DNA from: CAZFCK01 sp964517355
GTDB lineage: Bacteria > Desulfobacterota > Desulfovibrionia > Desulfovibrionales > Desulfovibrionaceae
DNA: 11,654 nucleotides
Reading direction: 5' to 3'
Assembly: GCA_964517355.1 (NCBI GenBank)
Contig: CAZFCK010000146.1
Coordinates: 1-11,654 of the forward strand
Positions within the stretch are counted from its first letter, which is position 1; the number at the start of each line of letters is the position of its first letter. A program made the position numbers and the translations under genes. The notes under the pieces are model-generated. The model did not search any database. It worked only from the letters and a program-made list of their open reading frames with translations, and was not told the DNA's origin. Shown piece by piece: positions 1-6,080 of the stretch.

Positions 1-28
1 GTTTCTAAATTCGTTTTGAAAAGAAAAT

Positions 29-123
29 GCGAGAGGGGAAACCCTTTGTTAGCGGTAGCCGTTAGGCGCGGTCGTGTCGCGCCTTACGGATGGCGACAGC
101 AGAGCTGGGGTATCCCCTCTCGC
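29..123. repeat. Long two-tier inverted repeat at the window start (possible structured RNA)
   Basis: Eleven bases at 29-39 (GCGAGAGGGGA) are perfectly complementary to 113-123. The helix continues past one A-A mismatch with 41-44 against 108-111. Inside it, 59-70 pairs with 78-89 (CCGT, a T-T mismatch, then AGGCGCG) around a 7-nt loop. The whole could fold as one rod of about 95 nt. No T-run follows on either strand, so it is not a clear intrinsic terminator. No gene is visible to its left because the window begins there. It matches no RNA family that I recognise. It could be a structured RNA, a processed 3' end, or a terminator-like hairpin carrying an insertion in its loop. Confidence 0.45.
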
Positions 124-139
124 GCTCTCCCTTTCCCAA

Positions 140-227
140 ACTTCCCAATTTTGAAGAGCTTAAATATATCATTTTGATTTCATATATTTTTTTGAACGAC
201 ATTCCATAATCATTTTTATTTTTGAAA
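140..227. other. AT-rich non-coding stretch
   Basis: This stretch is far richer in A and T than the rest of the window. It holds an 8-bp inverted repeat, AAATATAT at 162-169 against ATATATTT at 182-189, followed by a T-run on the plus strand. No open frame with a ribosome-binding site is seen. It may be a weak terminator or simply spacer DNA. A consensus -10 hexamer, TATAAT at 251-256, lies just downstream but has no partner -35. Confidence 0.3.
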
Positions 228-329
228 CAGGCCCTAGAGCGGGGTGTTTTTATAATGGTGTATTGTGGGGCTCCACCCCAAGCCCCGCCAGGGGAGAACG
301 CCCCCCTTGGATTCGCGGATAGTGGAATG
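228..329 (+). repeat. Dispersed intergenic repeat, family B, copy 1
   Basis: This block aligns over its full length with 5759-5859. Both copies begin CAGGCCCT, share AATGG and GGGGCT at the same spacing, and then carry a C-rich block, AACGCCCCCC and GGAT followed by a GGGATG/GGAATG end. I judge identity to be roughly 70% by eye. Two short GC hairpins are conserved in position: GGGG-CTCCA-CCCC, and a second built on CCA...GGGG / CCCC...TGG. There is no coding potential. It is probably an old member of a genome-wide repeat family. Confidence 0.6.
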
Positions 330-411
330 CAATTTCAAGAGCGTGTTTCCAACTCTTTTATTGGGTAAAGCGTGTGCCGTAGCATTCCGCATGTGGTGAA
401 CAAGCAAGTAT

Positions 412-449
412 AAAAAGTCGTTTTTCCGGAGTCCAGGGGCCTCCCCTGG
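412..449 (-). terminator. Possible terminator of the TetR gene
   Basis: On the minus strand, about 70 bases past the TetR stop, a perfect 7-bp stem (CCAGGGG / CCCCTGG, 433-449) is followed by an AAAAA-CGAC-TTTTT stretch (412-425). The T-run is not directly adjacent to the strong stem, so termination strength is uncertain. A second GC hairpin (GCGGGC / GCCCGC, 452-477) lies between it and the gene. Confidence 0.35.
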
Positions 450-517
450 CTGTCGTGCGGGCGCGGAAGCCCGCGACTTTCTTCCTTTGGCAATGCTCCG
501 GAGGGAGTGAAGTGGCG

Positions 518-1165
518 TTACGACGGCGAATTGTCGCTGTCCGCAAGCGTGAAGACCAGGCTGCCCCGCATGAGCAGGTCGATTGCCGCGGCGACCCGCT
601 TCCAGCCACGTTCGGTGTCGAAGTCAAGCCCGCCGAAATGTCTGTACTGCTGCGCCCGGATGACGAGTTGCTGCACGGCGGCGGCCAGTACCGCCACAAT
701 GGCCGAGAGGTCGATGTTGTCCGGGGTGTCGTCTCGCAGGCGTTCGAAAAATTCAAGAGCAGTGCGGACCCGCACCTGTTCAAGCAATTCACTGCGCTCA
801 TCGCGCTCCATCAGCTCCCAGGTCATGATTTGCACGGTTTGGGGGCGGTTCTTCAAGGCGTTGAGATATTGTTTGAAAAACCAAGCGAATTGCCTTTCCG
901 GAGGGAGAGCCACCAGTTCGGCTTCCCGGTTGTCCAGGAGTTCGTCCACAGTGGGCCAATGGAGCTCGCTGTGCCCGTATTCTTTGACCAGATTAAGGAA
1001 GCTGCCGAAAATATGGCGGACAACAGCCGTTTTGATTCCGACTTTCTGAGCCACAGCGTCGGCGGTAAGGCCTTTATAGCCCTTTTCCGCCAAGACGGCG
1101 CCCACGGCTTTGACGCACTCTTCCCGCGTTGTTGCGGATTGATTGAAAGGAATAACTTTGGCCAT
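518..1165 (-). CDS. TetR/AcrR-family transcriptional regulator
   Basis: The 215-residue product has the usual TetR length and layout. A short N-terminal tail leads into a DNA-binding domain at about residues 12-60, with the helix-turn-helix in LTADAVAQKVGIKTAVVRHIF (residues 33-53). The C-terminal ligand and dimer domain is helical and poorly conserved, so no ligand can be named. The ATG at 1165 is chosen because the family homology starts just after it. A TTG 20 codons upstream (1225) would add a sequence unlike the family, and the ribosome-binding site at the ATG is only a weak GGA. The gene is divergent from the GGDEF-EAL gene across a 189-bp spacer, the classic setting for a repressor of itself and its neighbour; that link is inferred. 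A long open frame on the opposite strand mirrors this gene and is not believed to be coding. Confidence 0.88.
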   Translation of the reverse strand: MAKVIPFNQSATTREECVKAVGAVLAEKGYKGLTADAVAQKVGIKTAVVRHIFGSFLNLVKEYGHSELHWPTVDELLDNREAELVALPPERQFAWFFKQYLNALKNRPQTVQIMTWELMERDERSELLEQVRVRTALEFFERLRDDTPDNIDLSAIVAVLAAAVQQLVIRAQQYRHFGGLDFDTERGWKRVAAAIDLLMRGSLVFTLADSDNSPS

Positions 1166-1288
1166 AAGCGGTGTCCATTGGCGTGGCTGGAGTCGTTCGA
1201 GAGATGAGGCGGCCCCTGTATTCAAAATAAGCCATTATGATAGCTCAGCCATGCTTGAAGCGCAAATCGGGAGGCGGGCTTTATTGGC

Positions 1289-1318
1289 TTGATATTCAAT
1301 GATGGAATGACATAGTAT
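1289..1318 (+). promoter_or_regulatory. Candidate promoter and operator of the GGDEF-EAL gene
   Basis: TTGATA (1289-1294, 5 of 6 matches to a sigma-70 -35) is followed after 18 bases by TAGTAT (1313-1318, 4 of 6 matches to a -10). A small palindrome, TTGA-TAT-TCAA (1289-1299), overlaps the -35 and could be a half-size operator for the divergent TetR protein. Transcription would begin about 30 bases before the start codon. The match is modest and untested. Confidence 0.3.
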
Positions 1319-1354
1319 GCCTGCCGGACAGCAGATTACGATTGAAGGAAGAAT

Positions 1355-4300
1355 ATGCCTTCCAATACTCCACCGACACCGCGCTACATGTTTTTTCCTC
1401 GAGCAGTGGGCAAGATGTTTACTTTGTCTGCCGGCAAATGGTATGTGCCGTTACGTTATAGTATATTGCTATCCATTCTAGCCTTGCTGGTCCCCCTCCT
1501 TGTTGCGATATTTATGACCCGGGAAGTAGCTGTCCGGGAAGAGATGCAATACGGCGGCCAACTGCTTTCCAAGCAAAGCGAGGAAAGCATTATTATGGCG
1601 CTGCGCATAACCCAGGACGGATACAACGTGTTGCGCAAAGCCATGGAGCGTGAAGCGGCCCCGGCGTTTGCGGCCTTTCTTGAATCTGCCGCCGCTGAAA
1701 ACGGGGAGCCGGGAAGTGTGGATCTGGCGACAATCAAAGCCGGTTTGGGGGAACGGCTGGAACTCTATTTGATTGATGCCGCAAGCGGTACCGTGGTGTC
1801 CAGCACGGATTCCCGCGACATGGGCCTGCAGCTTTCGCGCTTTCCGATTTTTTGGAACAATTTGCAATCCGTCCTGCAACCAGGCGTTATCGTGACCGGG
1901 CCAGTGTATCCGGAGATCCGCGGCGAGAAACCGCGTATTTTTTCCTATATGCTTTTGCCCGGAAAGAATTACATCTTTGAAGTGGGTGTGGAGGCGAACG
2001 CGTTCACCCAGTATCTTGAGAGCCTTGATTATCGATACGCCATCGACACCATAGTGGCGTTGCATCCTGGGCTGGAAAGGGTGCGCATATTCGATCAACT
2101 TGGATACCAGGTAACCAGCGATCGCAAGCTCAGGGCGCAGAAAACCGAGTGGGAGCGCATTCGCCGGACGTTGCTTGAGAAGCGGAATCTCGATTTCCCG
2201 GATCCGGATGGAACCGGACGTGTCCGCTATCTCTTTGTTGATCTGACCGGAAAGGACGGCTGGCCGATTTACAAGGTCGTTGAACTGACAGTGGCCCATG
2301 GTGTCCTTGAGGAACGCCTGAAGTTGTACTCCCAAAGGCAACTCGAAGTCGGACTGTTGTTTTTGGGGCTGGGCATTTTGTTGGCCTTGTTCGTGGCCTC
2401 TCGCATCTCCGGACCCATCCACCGCATTATCGACGACGTGAACCGCATCGCCGGGGGTGATCTGGAGCATTCCGTGTCCGTGCGGAGCCGTACGGAATTG
2501 CGCCTTCTCGCGGACAGCATTCAAGCCATGGTACAGCGTATTCTCGACCAGTTGCGTGATATCCGGCGGGTCGAGGAGGAGTTGACCGAACGCAACGCCG
2601 AGCTTGAAAAGATCAATCTCGAATTGGTGCAAGAAGTCGGTGCGCGTCAAGTGTTCGAACACAAGCTGACAAAAAGCGAGTTGATACTGCGCGCTTTTTT
2701 CGATGCGGTGACGGAAAGCGCCCTTATGGTGGACACTGATGGGCAGATAGTGGAAATCAATCAAGTCGCCTGCAAGCGTCTGGGCCACTCCAGAGAACAG
2801 CTTGTCGGGAGGAATGTCGCCGAATTTTTTGAGTGGGACGCCTTTGAGCGGTATTATGAAAAAGGCATGGATGCGGTCTGCGACAAGAAAACAGTGCGCT
2901 TCGAGGATGAAACCGGAAACCGTATACTGGATTTGATTTGCGTGCCCATTATCGATGCTCAGGAAAGAGTCGAGTACCTTGCTTTCTACATCAACGATGT
3001 CACCGTCAAAAAAAGAAAAGAGCGTGAAGTCTTAGAATATTATGCATATTTTCAGCAGCTTTTCGAAAATGCGCCGCTGGGCATCTCGATTTATGATGCC
3101 CAGTCGCGTGTTTTGCGGGTGAACAAGGCCTATGAAGCGCTGTTTATCTGCAGCGAAGAAGAGCTTGTGGGACGCACTACGGGGAATTTATTCATTCCCG
3201 AAAATAAGACGGATGAAGCGTTGTTTATTACGCGGCAGCAGTTGCAAAGGCAAGACGTTCGCATGGAAACCGTGCGTAAACGCCTGGATGGCTCGTTGGT
3301 GCATGTATCTCTCTTAAGTTTTCCCATTTACATCCATAACGAGCACAAAGGTTCCTATGTCATCTACCAGGATATTTCGGAGCGCAAACACGCTGAGGAA
3401 AAGCTGCTGCACCACAGCTTTCACGATTCTCTCACCGGATTCCCCAACAGGGCCTTGCTGCTCGACAAATTGGCGCAGGCCTTGCGGCGCAGTCGTGAGC
3501 GGCGTCTTCCCTTGTTTGCACTGGTGTATTTGGACCTGGACAGGTTCAAGGTCGTCAACGACAGCCTGGGGCATGCGGCCGGTGATCAGCTTCTGCTGAC
3601 TGTCGCGCAAAAACTGAGCAAGTTGATGCGCCCCTCTGATACTGTTTCGCGCATCGGCGGCGATGAATTCGCCGTGCTGCTCGAGGCCTTGGATTCGCCC
3701 CGGGAAGCTTTGCACCGGGCAAGCACCATGCAGAAGGAAATCTGCCAGCCCATGAAGGTGGATGGGCATGAGATCGTCACTTCCGCAAGCATCGGCGTGG
3801 TGGTCGGACCTGTGCGGCACGACCGGCCCGAGTCTCTTCTCAGAGACGCTGAGATTGCGATGTACAAGGCCAAAGGCATGGGGCGCAACCGGATTAAGTT
3901 GTTTCAATCCACCATGCGTGAACAGGCTGCGGAAATCCTTCGCTTGGAAAATGATTTGCGCCATGCCGTGGAGCAAAACGAGTTCCTGTTGCATTACCAA
4001 CCGCTGGTAAGTGTGCAGAGCGGCAGGGTTGTGGGCTTCGAGGCCCTGGTGCGGTGGCACCATCCTTCCCGGGGGCTCATTTTTCCCGATGAATTTGTCG
4101 CCGTGGCCGAAGATTCCGGTCTGATTCTGCCGATGGGGCAGTTGGTGCTGGCCGAGGCCTGTAAGCAATTGCGCGTTTGGCAGAACCAGCATCCTGAACT
4201 TCATGAATTGGTCATGGCGGTGAACCTTTCGGCCAAGCAATTTTTACAGAACGACCTCATATCTTGGATAGAGCAGACAGTGCTTGAATCCGGCCTGGAA

Positions 4301-4717
4301 ATGAAGAACCTGAAGCTCGAAATAACGGAAAGCGTGGTGATGGAAAACGCCCACAGTGCGCGCGGGATGTTGCAGCGGCTTAAATCCCTGGGGGTTCAGG
4401 TATCCATCGACGATTTCGGCACAGGCTATTCTTCTCTCTCCTATCTGCACCAGTTTCCCATCGACACGTTGAAAGTGGACAGGTCTTTTATTCATCGCAT
4501 AGAGGGACGCGAGGAAGATGTTGAAATCGTGCGCGCCATTATCACCCTCGCGCATAACCTGGGCATGGGCGTTGTGGCCGAGGGCGTGGAAACCGTGCAT
4601 CAGGCGCGGGAGTTGACCGCCATGGGCTGCGATTTGTTCCAGGGATATCTTTTTTCGCGCCCCCTCCCTCCTGAGGATGCGGAACAACTGCTGTTGGCGG
4701 AACCTTTCGCATGGTGA
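1355..4717 (+). CDS. Membrane sensor GGDEF-EAL protein (c-di-GMP synthase/phosphodiesterase) with two PAS domains
   Basis: The 1120-residue protein makes and/or degrades cyclic di-GMP at the inner membrane. Domain order: membrane segment (about 35-54); periplasmic sensor region of dCache type (about 55-328); second membrane segment (329-348); HAMP linker (349-400); coiled coil (about 400-440); PAS domains at about 442-555 and 565-680; GGDEF domain (about 685-850); EAL domain (about 860-1115). The GGDEF motif is intact (768-772) and an RxxD inhibitory site lies five residues before it (R759-D762). The EAL domain keeps EAL at 896-898, N957, the ITE motif, DDFGTGYSS (1019-1027), K1040 and E1076, so both activities look possible. 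GAAGGAAG just upstream of the ATG supports the start. Family members with two intact domains often act mainly as phosphodiesterases. The signal sensed cannot be read from sequence. Confidence 0.95.
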   Translation: MPSNTPPTPRYMFFPRAVGKMFTLSAGKWYVPLRYSILLSILALLVPLLVAIFMTREVAVREEMQYGGQLLSKQSEESIIMALRITQDGYNVLRKAMEREAAPAFAAFLESAAAENGEPGSVDLATIKAGLGERLELYLIDAASGTVVSSTDSRDMGLQLSRFPIFWNNLQSVLQPGVIVTGPVYPEIRGEKPRIFSYMLLPGKNYIFEVGVEANAFTQYLESLDYRYAIDTIVALHPGLERVRIFDQLGYQVTSDRKLRAQKTEWERIRRTLLEKRNLDFPDPDGTGRVRYLFVDLTGKDGWPIYKVVELTVAHGVLEERLKLYSQRQLEVGLLFLGLGILLALFVASRISGPIHRIIDDVNRIAGGDLEHSVSVRSRTELRLLADSIQAMVQRILDQLRDIRRVEEELTERNAELEKINLELVQEVGARQVFEHKLTKSELILRAFFDAVTESALMVDTDGQIVEINQVACKRLGHSREQLVGRNVAEFFEWDAFERYYEKGMDAVCDKKTVRFEDETGNRILDLICVPIIDAQERVEYLAFYINDVTVKKRKEREVLEYYAYFQQLFENAPLGISIYDAQSRVLRVNKAYEALFICSEEELVGRTTGNLFIPENKTDEALFITRQQLQRQDVRMETVRKRLDGSLVHVSLLSFPIYIHNEHKGSYVIYQDISERKHAEEKLLHHSFHDSLTGFPNRALLLDKLAQALRRSRERRLPLFALVYLDLDRFKVVNDSLGHAAGDQLLLTVAQKLSKLMRPSDTVSRIGGDEFAVLLEALDSPREALHRASTMQKEICQPMKVDGHEIVTSASIGVVVGPVRHDRPESLLRDAEIAMYKAKGMGRNRIKLFQSTMREQAAEILRLENDLRHAVEQNEFLLHYQPLVSVQSGRVVGFEALVRWHHPSRGLIFPDEFVAVAEDSGLILPMGQLVLAEACKQLRVWQNQHPELHELVMAVNLSAKQFLQNDLISWIEQTVLESGLEMKNLKLEITESVVMENAHSARGMLQRLKSLGVQVSIDDFGTGYSSLSYLHQFPIDTLKVDRSFIHRIEGREEDVEIVRAIITLAHNLGMGVVAEGVETVHQARELTAMGCDLFQGYLFSRPLPPEDAEQLLLAEPFAW

Positions 4718-4730
4718 AGAAGACAAAATA

Positions 4731-4758
4731 ATGGCGCCGGCTGTTCCATGGCGCCGGC
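4731..4758. repeat. 11-bp direct repeat able to form a hairpin after the GGDEF-EAL gene
   Basis: ATGGCGCCGGC occurs at 4731-4741 and again at 4748-4758. Because GGCGCC is its own complement, the two copies can pair as a hairpin of 6 GC pairs plus flanking G-U pairs with a loop of about 9 nt, starting 14 bases after the stop codon. There is no T-run after it. It could stabilise the mRNA 3' end or act as a weak terminator. Confidence 0.35.
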
Positions 4759-4816
4759 AACTGTGGGGGATATGCATAGGGTGCTGTCGTCATAATGCGT
4801 TAAGACACGGCAGGTT

Positions 4817-5002
4817 ACTCTGTGGTGCGCATTGTGGAATGCTTATTGCTACATAGAAGGCAAGCCTGGCGGGTGCGTCAGTTGGACGACCGAGGCGAAC
4901 CAACAGAGTGAAAACGGGCCGCATCCTGGTGGGAACTGGCCTAAACTAACGACAAGGGTTCGACCGAGGCACCGGCAACGACTCAGCCGGGTTTTGTTTT
5001 TT
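4817..5002 (+). ncRNA. Candidate structured transcript or long 3' UTR
   Basis: A long-range helix pairs 4817-4826 (ACTCTGTGGT) with 4899-4909, with one bulged A. Inside it are hairpins GCATT-GTGG-AATGC (4829-4842) and CGTC-AGTTG-GACG closed by CGG/CCG (4870-4892). The sequence CGACCGAGGC occurs twice, at 4887-4896 and 4961-4970. The segment ends at an intrinsic terminator. An open frame crossing this area lacks a ribosome-binding site, runs into the repeat downstream and is not credible. No promoter is clear (CATAAT at 4791-4796 lacks a -35), so this may be an independent small RNA or the 3' UTR of the gene upstream. I do not recognise a known RNA family. Confidence 0.3.
4972..5002 (+). terminator. 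Intrinsic terminator
   Basis: A stem CCGGC / GCCGG (4972-4976 with 4986-4990, 9-nt loop) is followed at once by GTTTTGTTTTTT. This is the best T-tract on the plus strand before the next gene. It would end either the GGDEF-EAL transcript or a small RNA started downstream of it. Confidence 0.6.
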
Positions 5003-5100
5003 CAGGCGGCATTGCGGAGGAGACGGCTGCAATTTTCTGCGGCGGTTTTTGCGAATGATCCTTATGCGAGAAGGCGATGGTATCCTTTGAAAGGCCTTTT

Positions 5101-5208
5101 TCTAGCGCATTTTCGCCTTGAAACAAGGCTCTCCCCTGAAACAATTTCCAATTGTTCCAGGGAAATGCATAAGAGCATCTAGCGCTTTTCAAGCGTGAGA
5201 TGCTCTAA
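5101..5208 (+). repeat. Structured dispersed repeat, family A, copy 1
   Basis: This 108-bp element runs from TCTAGCGCAT to AGATGCTCTAA. It can fold into a three-way junction. GCATTT (5107-5112) pairs with AAATGC (5163-5168) around hairpin a (GCCTTG-AAA-CAAGGC, 5115-5129) and hairpin b (5134-5162, 12 pairs and one A-C mismatch). Hairpin c (5172-5206, AGAGCATCT against AGATGCTCT) follows. The octamer TCTAGCGC also begins the element and recurs in hairpin c. Copy 2 (5875-5982) differs at only three positions, and copy 3 (11501-11607, inverted) is identical over 107 bases. No protein is encoded. It ends 58 bases before the next start codon. Confidence 0.85.
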
Positions 5209-5266
5209 CGCCAGGCCGTTTATTGAAATACGCCGGAATGGCACCCTGCGCGTATGGAGTGAATAG

Positions 5267-5728
5267 ATGACCCTTTCGCTAATTGACCGTCGGCGTGTGG
5301 AAGCCGAGACGTTCCATGCCGTTTATCGCGAGCTGTTGCAGAGCCACTCTGAACGGTTCGCAGTGGAAACGCTGGCCCGTACGGTTTCCGCTCTGGCGTT
5401 TGCCGCGGGACGCGCTTTCGCCGTGGCTGCGCCGCATGGACCGGAGCTGGCCCATTTCGCCACGATAGTGGATGTCTGGAACGGTTCCGGCAATCTGGAG
5501 TTGCAAGACGTGCGCTTGAACGACAAACAATTGTCGTTCCGCGTGGTGCGTTGCGCCTATGTCGATTTGTATCGCGAGATGCTCCTCCCCCCCGAGCTGA
5601 TTCCCGTGTTGTCATGCGCCCGGGACGCGCCTTTCGCACGCGGATACAGCCGCCGCCTGCGTTTTTTTCGGGATCATACCATTGCCGACGGCGCGAATTA
5701 TTGCGATTTCTTATTCCGCTGGGAATAG
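5267..5728 (+). CDS. L-2-amino-thiazoline-4-carboxylic acid hydrolase family protein
   Basis: The 153-residue product resembles the ATC hydrolase family. The recognisable part is the C-terminal third: C117-x-x-D120-x-x-F123-x-x-G126, then R135-x-x-T138-I139-A-x-G142, and the near-terminal C146-D147-F148. Characterised members open the ring of L-2-amino-thiazoline-4-carboxylate on the route to L-cysteine, but most genomic members have no known substrate, so the reaction here is uncertain. There is no signal peptide or membrane segment, so it should be cytoplasmic. GGAG (5256-5259) lies 7 bases before the ATG. It has no operon partner and stands alone between two direct copies of the family A repeat, with a family B copy 30 bases after its stop. 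The isolation among repeats hints at a gene that could be gained or lost, but its base use looks like that of its neighbours. Confidence 0.7.
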   Translation: MTLSLIDRRRVEAETFHAVYRELLQSHSERFAVETLARTVSALAFAAGRAFAVAAPHGPELAHFATIVDVWNGSGNLELQDVRLNDKQLSFRVVRCAYVDLYREMLLPPELIPVLSCARDAPFARGYSRRLRFFRDHTIADGANYCDFLFRWE

Positions 5729-5758
5729 TTGTCCGCGAAGATCCTGGGAAATGTAAGG

Positions 5759-5859
5759 CAGGCCCTCAAGCAACGTCTTTTCAAAATGGACCATTTTGGG
5801 GCTGGGCCCCAAACCTCGCCAGAGGGGAACGCCCCCCTGGATCTGCGAATATTGGGATG
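5759..5859 (+). repeat. Dispersed intergenic repeat, family B, copy 2
   Basis: This block is homologous to 228-329 over its full length, from CAGGCCCT to the GGGATG end. Two hairpins are clear: GGGGC-TGG-GCCCC, and CCAG-A-GGGG-AACG-CCCC-C-CTGG with one A-C mismatch. It lies 30 bases after a stop codon and 15 bases before family A copy 2, so two repeat families are stacked in one intergenic space. There is no T-run behind the stems, so terminator function is doubtful. Confidence 0.6.
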
Positions 5860-5874
5860 ATACCATTTCCCATT

Positions 5875-5982
5875 TCTAGCGCATTTACGCCTTGAAACAA
5901 GGCTCTCCCCTGAAACAATTTCCAATTGTTTCAAGGAAATGCATAAGAGCATCTAGCGCTTTTCAAGCGTGAGATGCTCTAA
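5875..5982 (+). repeat. Structured dispersed repeat, family A, copy 2
   Basis: This is a direct copy of 5101-5208 at an offset of 774 bases. It differs at three positions: T to A at the third T of the outer strand, C to T and G to A in hairpin b. The C to T change restores an A-T pair that is mismatched in copy 1, while the G to A change breaks a pair lower in the stem. Hairpins a and c are unchanged. It separates the plus-strand hydrolase gene from the minus-strand deacetylase gene. Confidence 0.85.
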
Positions 5983-6008
5983 GGAAACGCTGACCAATTC
6001 ACTGGATA

Positions 6009-6042
6009 TGCGAGGGGGAGAACCTTTTTCAGAGGGTTCTTA
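6009..6042 (-). terminator. Hairpin downstream of the deacetylase, possible terminator
   Basis: On the minus strand, about 40 bases past the deacetylase stop, AGAACC (6019-6024) and GGTTCT (6035-6040) form a 6-bp stem. No T-run follows; a run of C does. The plus-strand lead-in TGCGAGGGGGAGAACC resembles the opening of the rod-like element at 28-44 (TGCGAGAGGGGAAACCC), so this may be another repeat remnant and not a working terminator. Confidence 0.3.
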
Positions 6043-6080
6043 AGCCGTCGGAAGCATTTCAATTTTTATTTTACAATGCG

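Noticed and set aside
455..1207. A 250-codon open frame on the plus strand
   Set aside because: It lies antisense to the TetR gene, shows no recognisable family and has low-complexity shadow character. The minus-strand TetR homology is clear.
1478..2788. A 436-codon open frame on the minus strand inside the GGDEF-EAL gene
   Set aside because: It is a reverse-strand shadow of a gene with unmistakable domains, and its residue composition is rich in His, Gln and Gly without any motif.
4955..4975. A tRNA or tmRNA T-arm, suggested by GGGTTCGACC
   Set aside because: No acceptor stem, anticodon arm or CCA end can be placed around it.
4915..5000. A c-di-GMP (GEMM) riboswitch next to the GGDEF-EAL gene
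   Set aside because: CCTAAAC and AGCCGGGTT recall parts of the motif, but the GACGCAAAGCC core and the paired arms are missing, and it lies after the gene, not before it.
5070..5100. A fluoride riboswitch, suggested by AGGCGATGGTATCC
   Set aside because: Only the opening resembles the motif. The downstream CTGATG...CTCCTAC part is absent, and no fluoride transporter follows.
4832..5182. A 116-codon open frame on the plus strand
   Set aside because: It has no ribosome-binding site and no family resemblance, crosses an intrinsic terminator and ends inside the family A repeat.
5101..5982. A CRISPR array or insertion sequence around the repeats
   Set aside because: The repeats are 108 bp, few and separated by a gene. 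There are no short regular spacers, no cas genes, no transposase and no clear terminal inverted repeats with target duplications.
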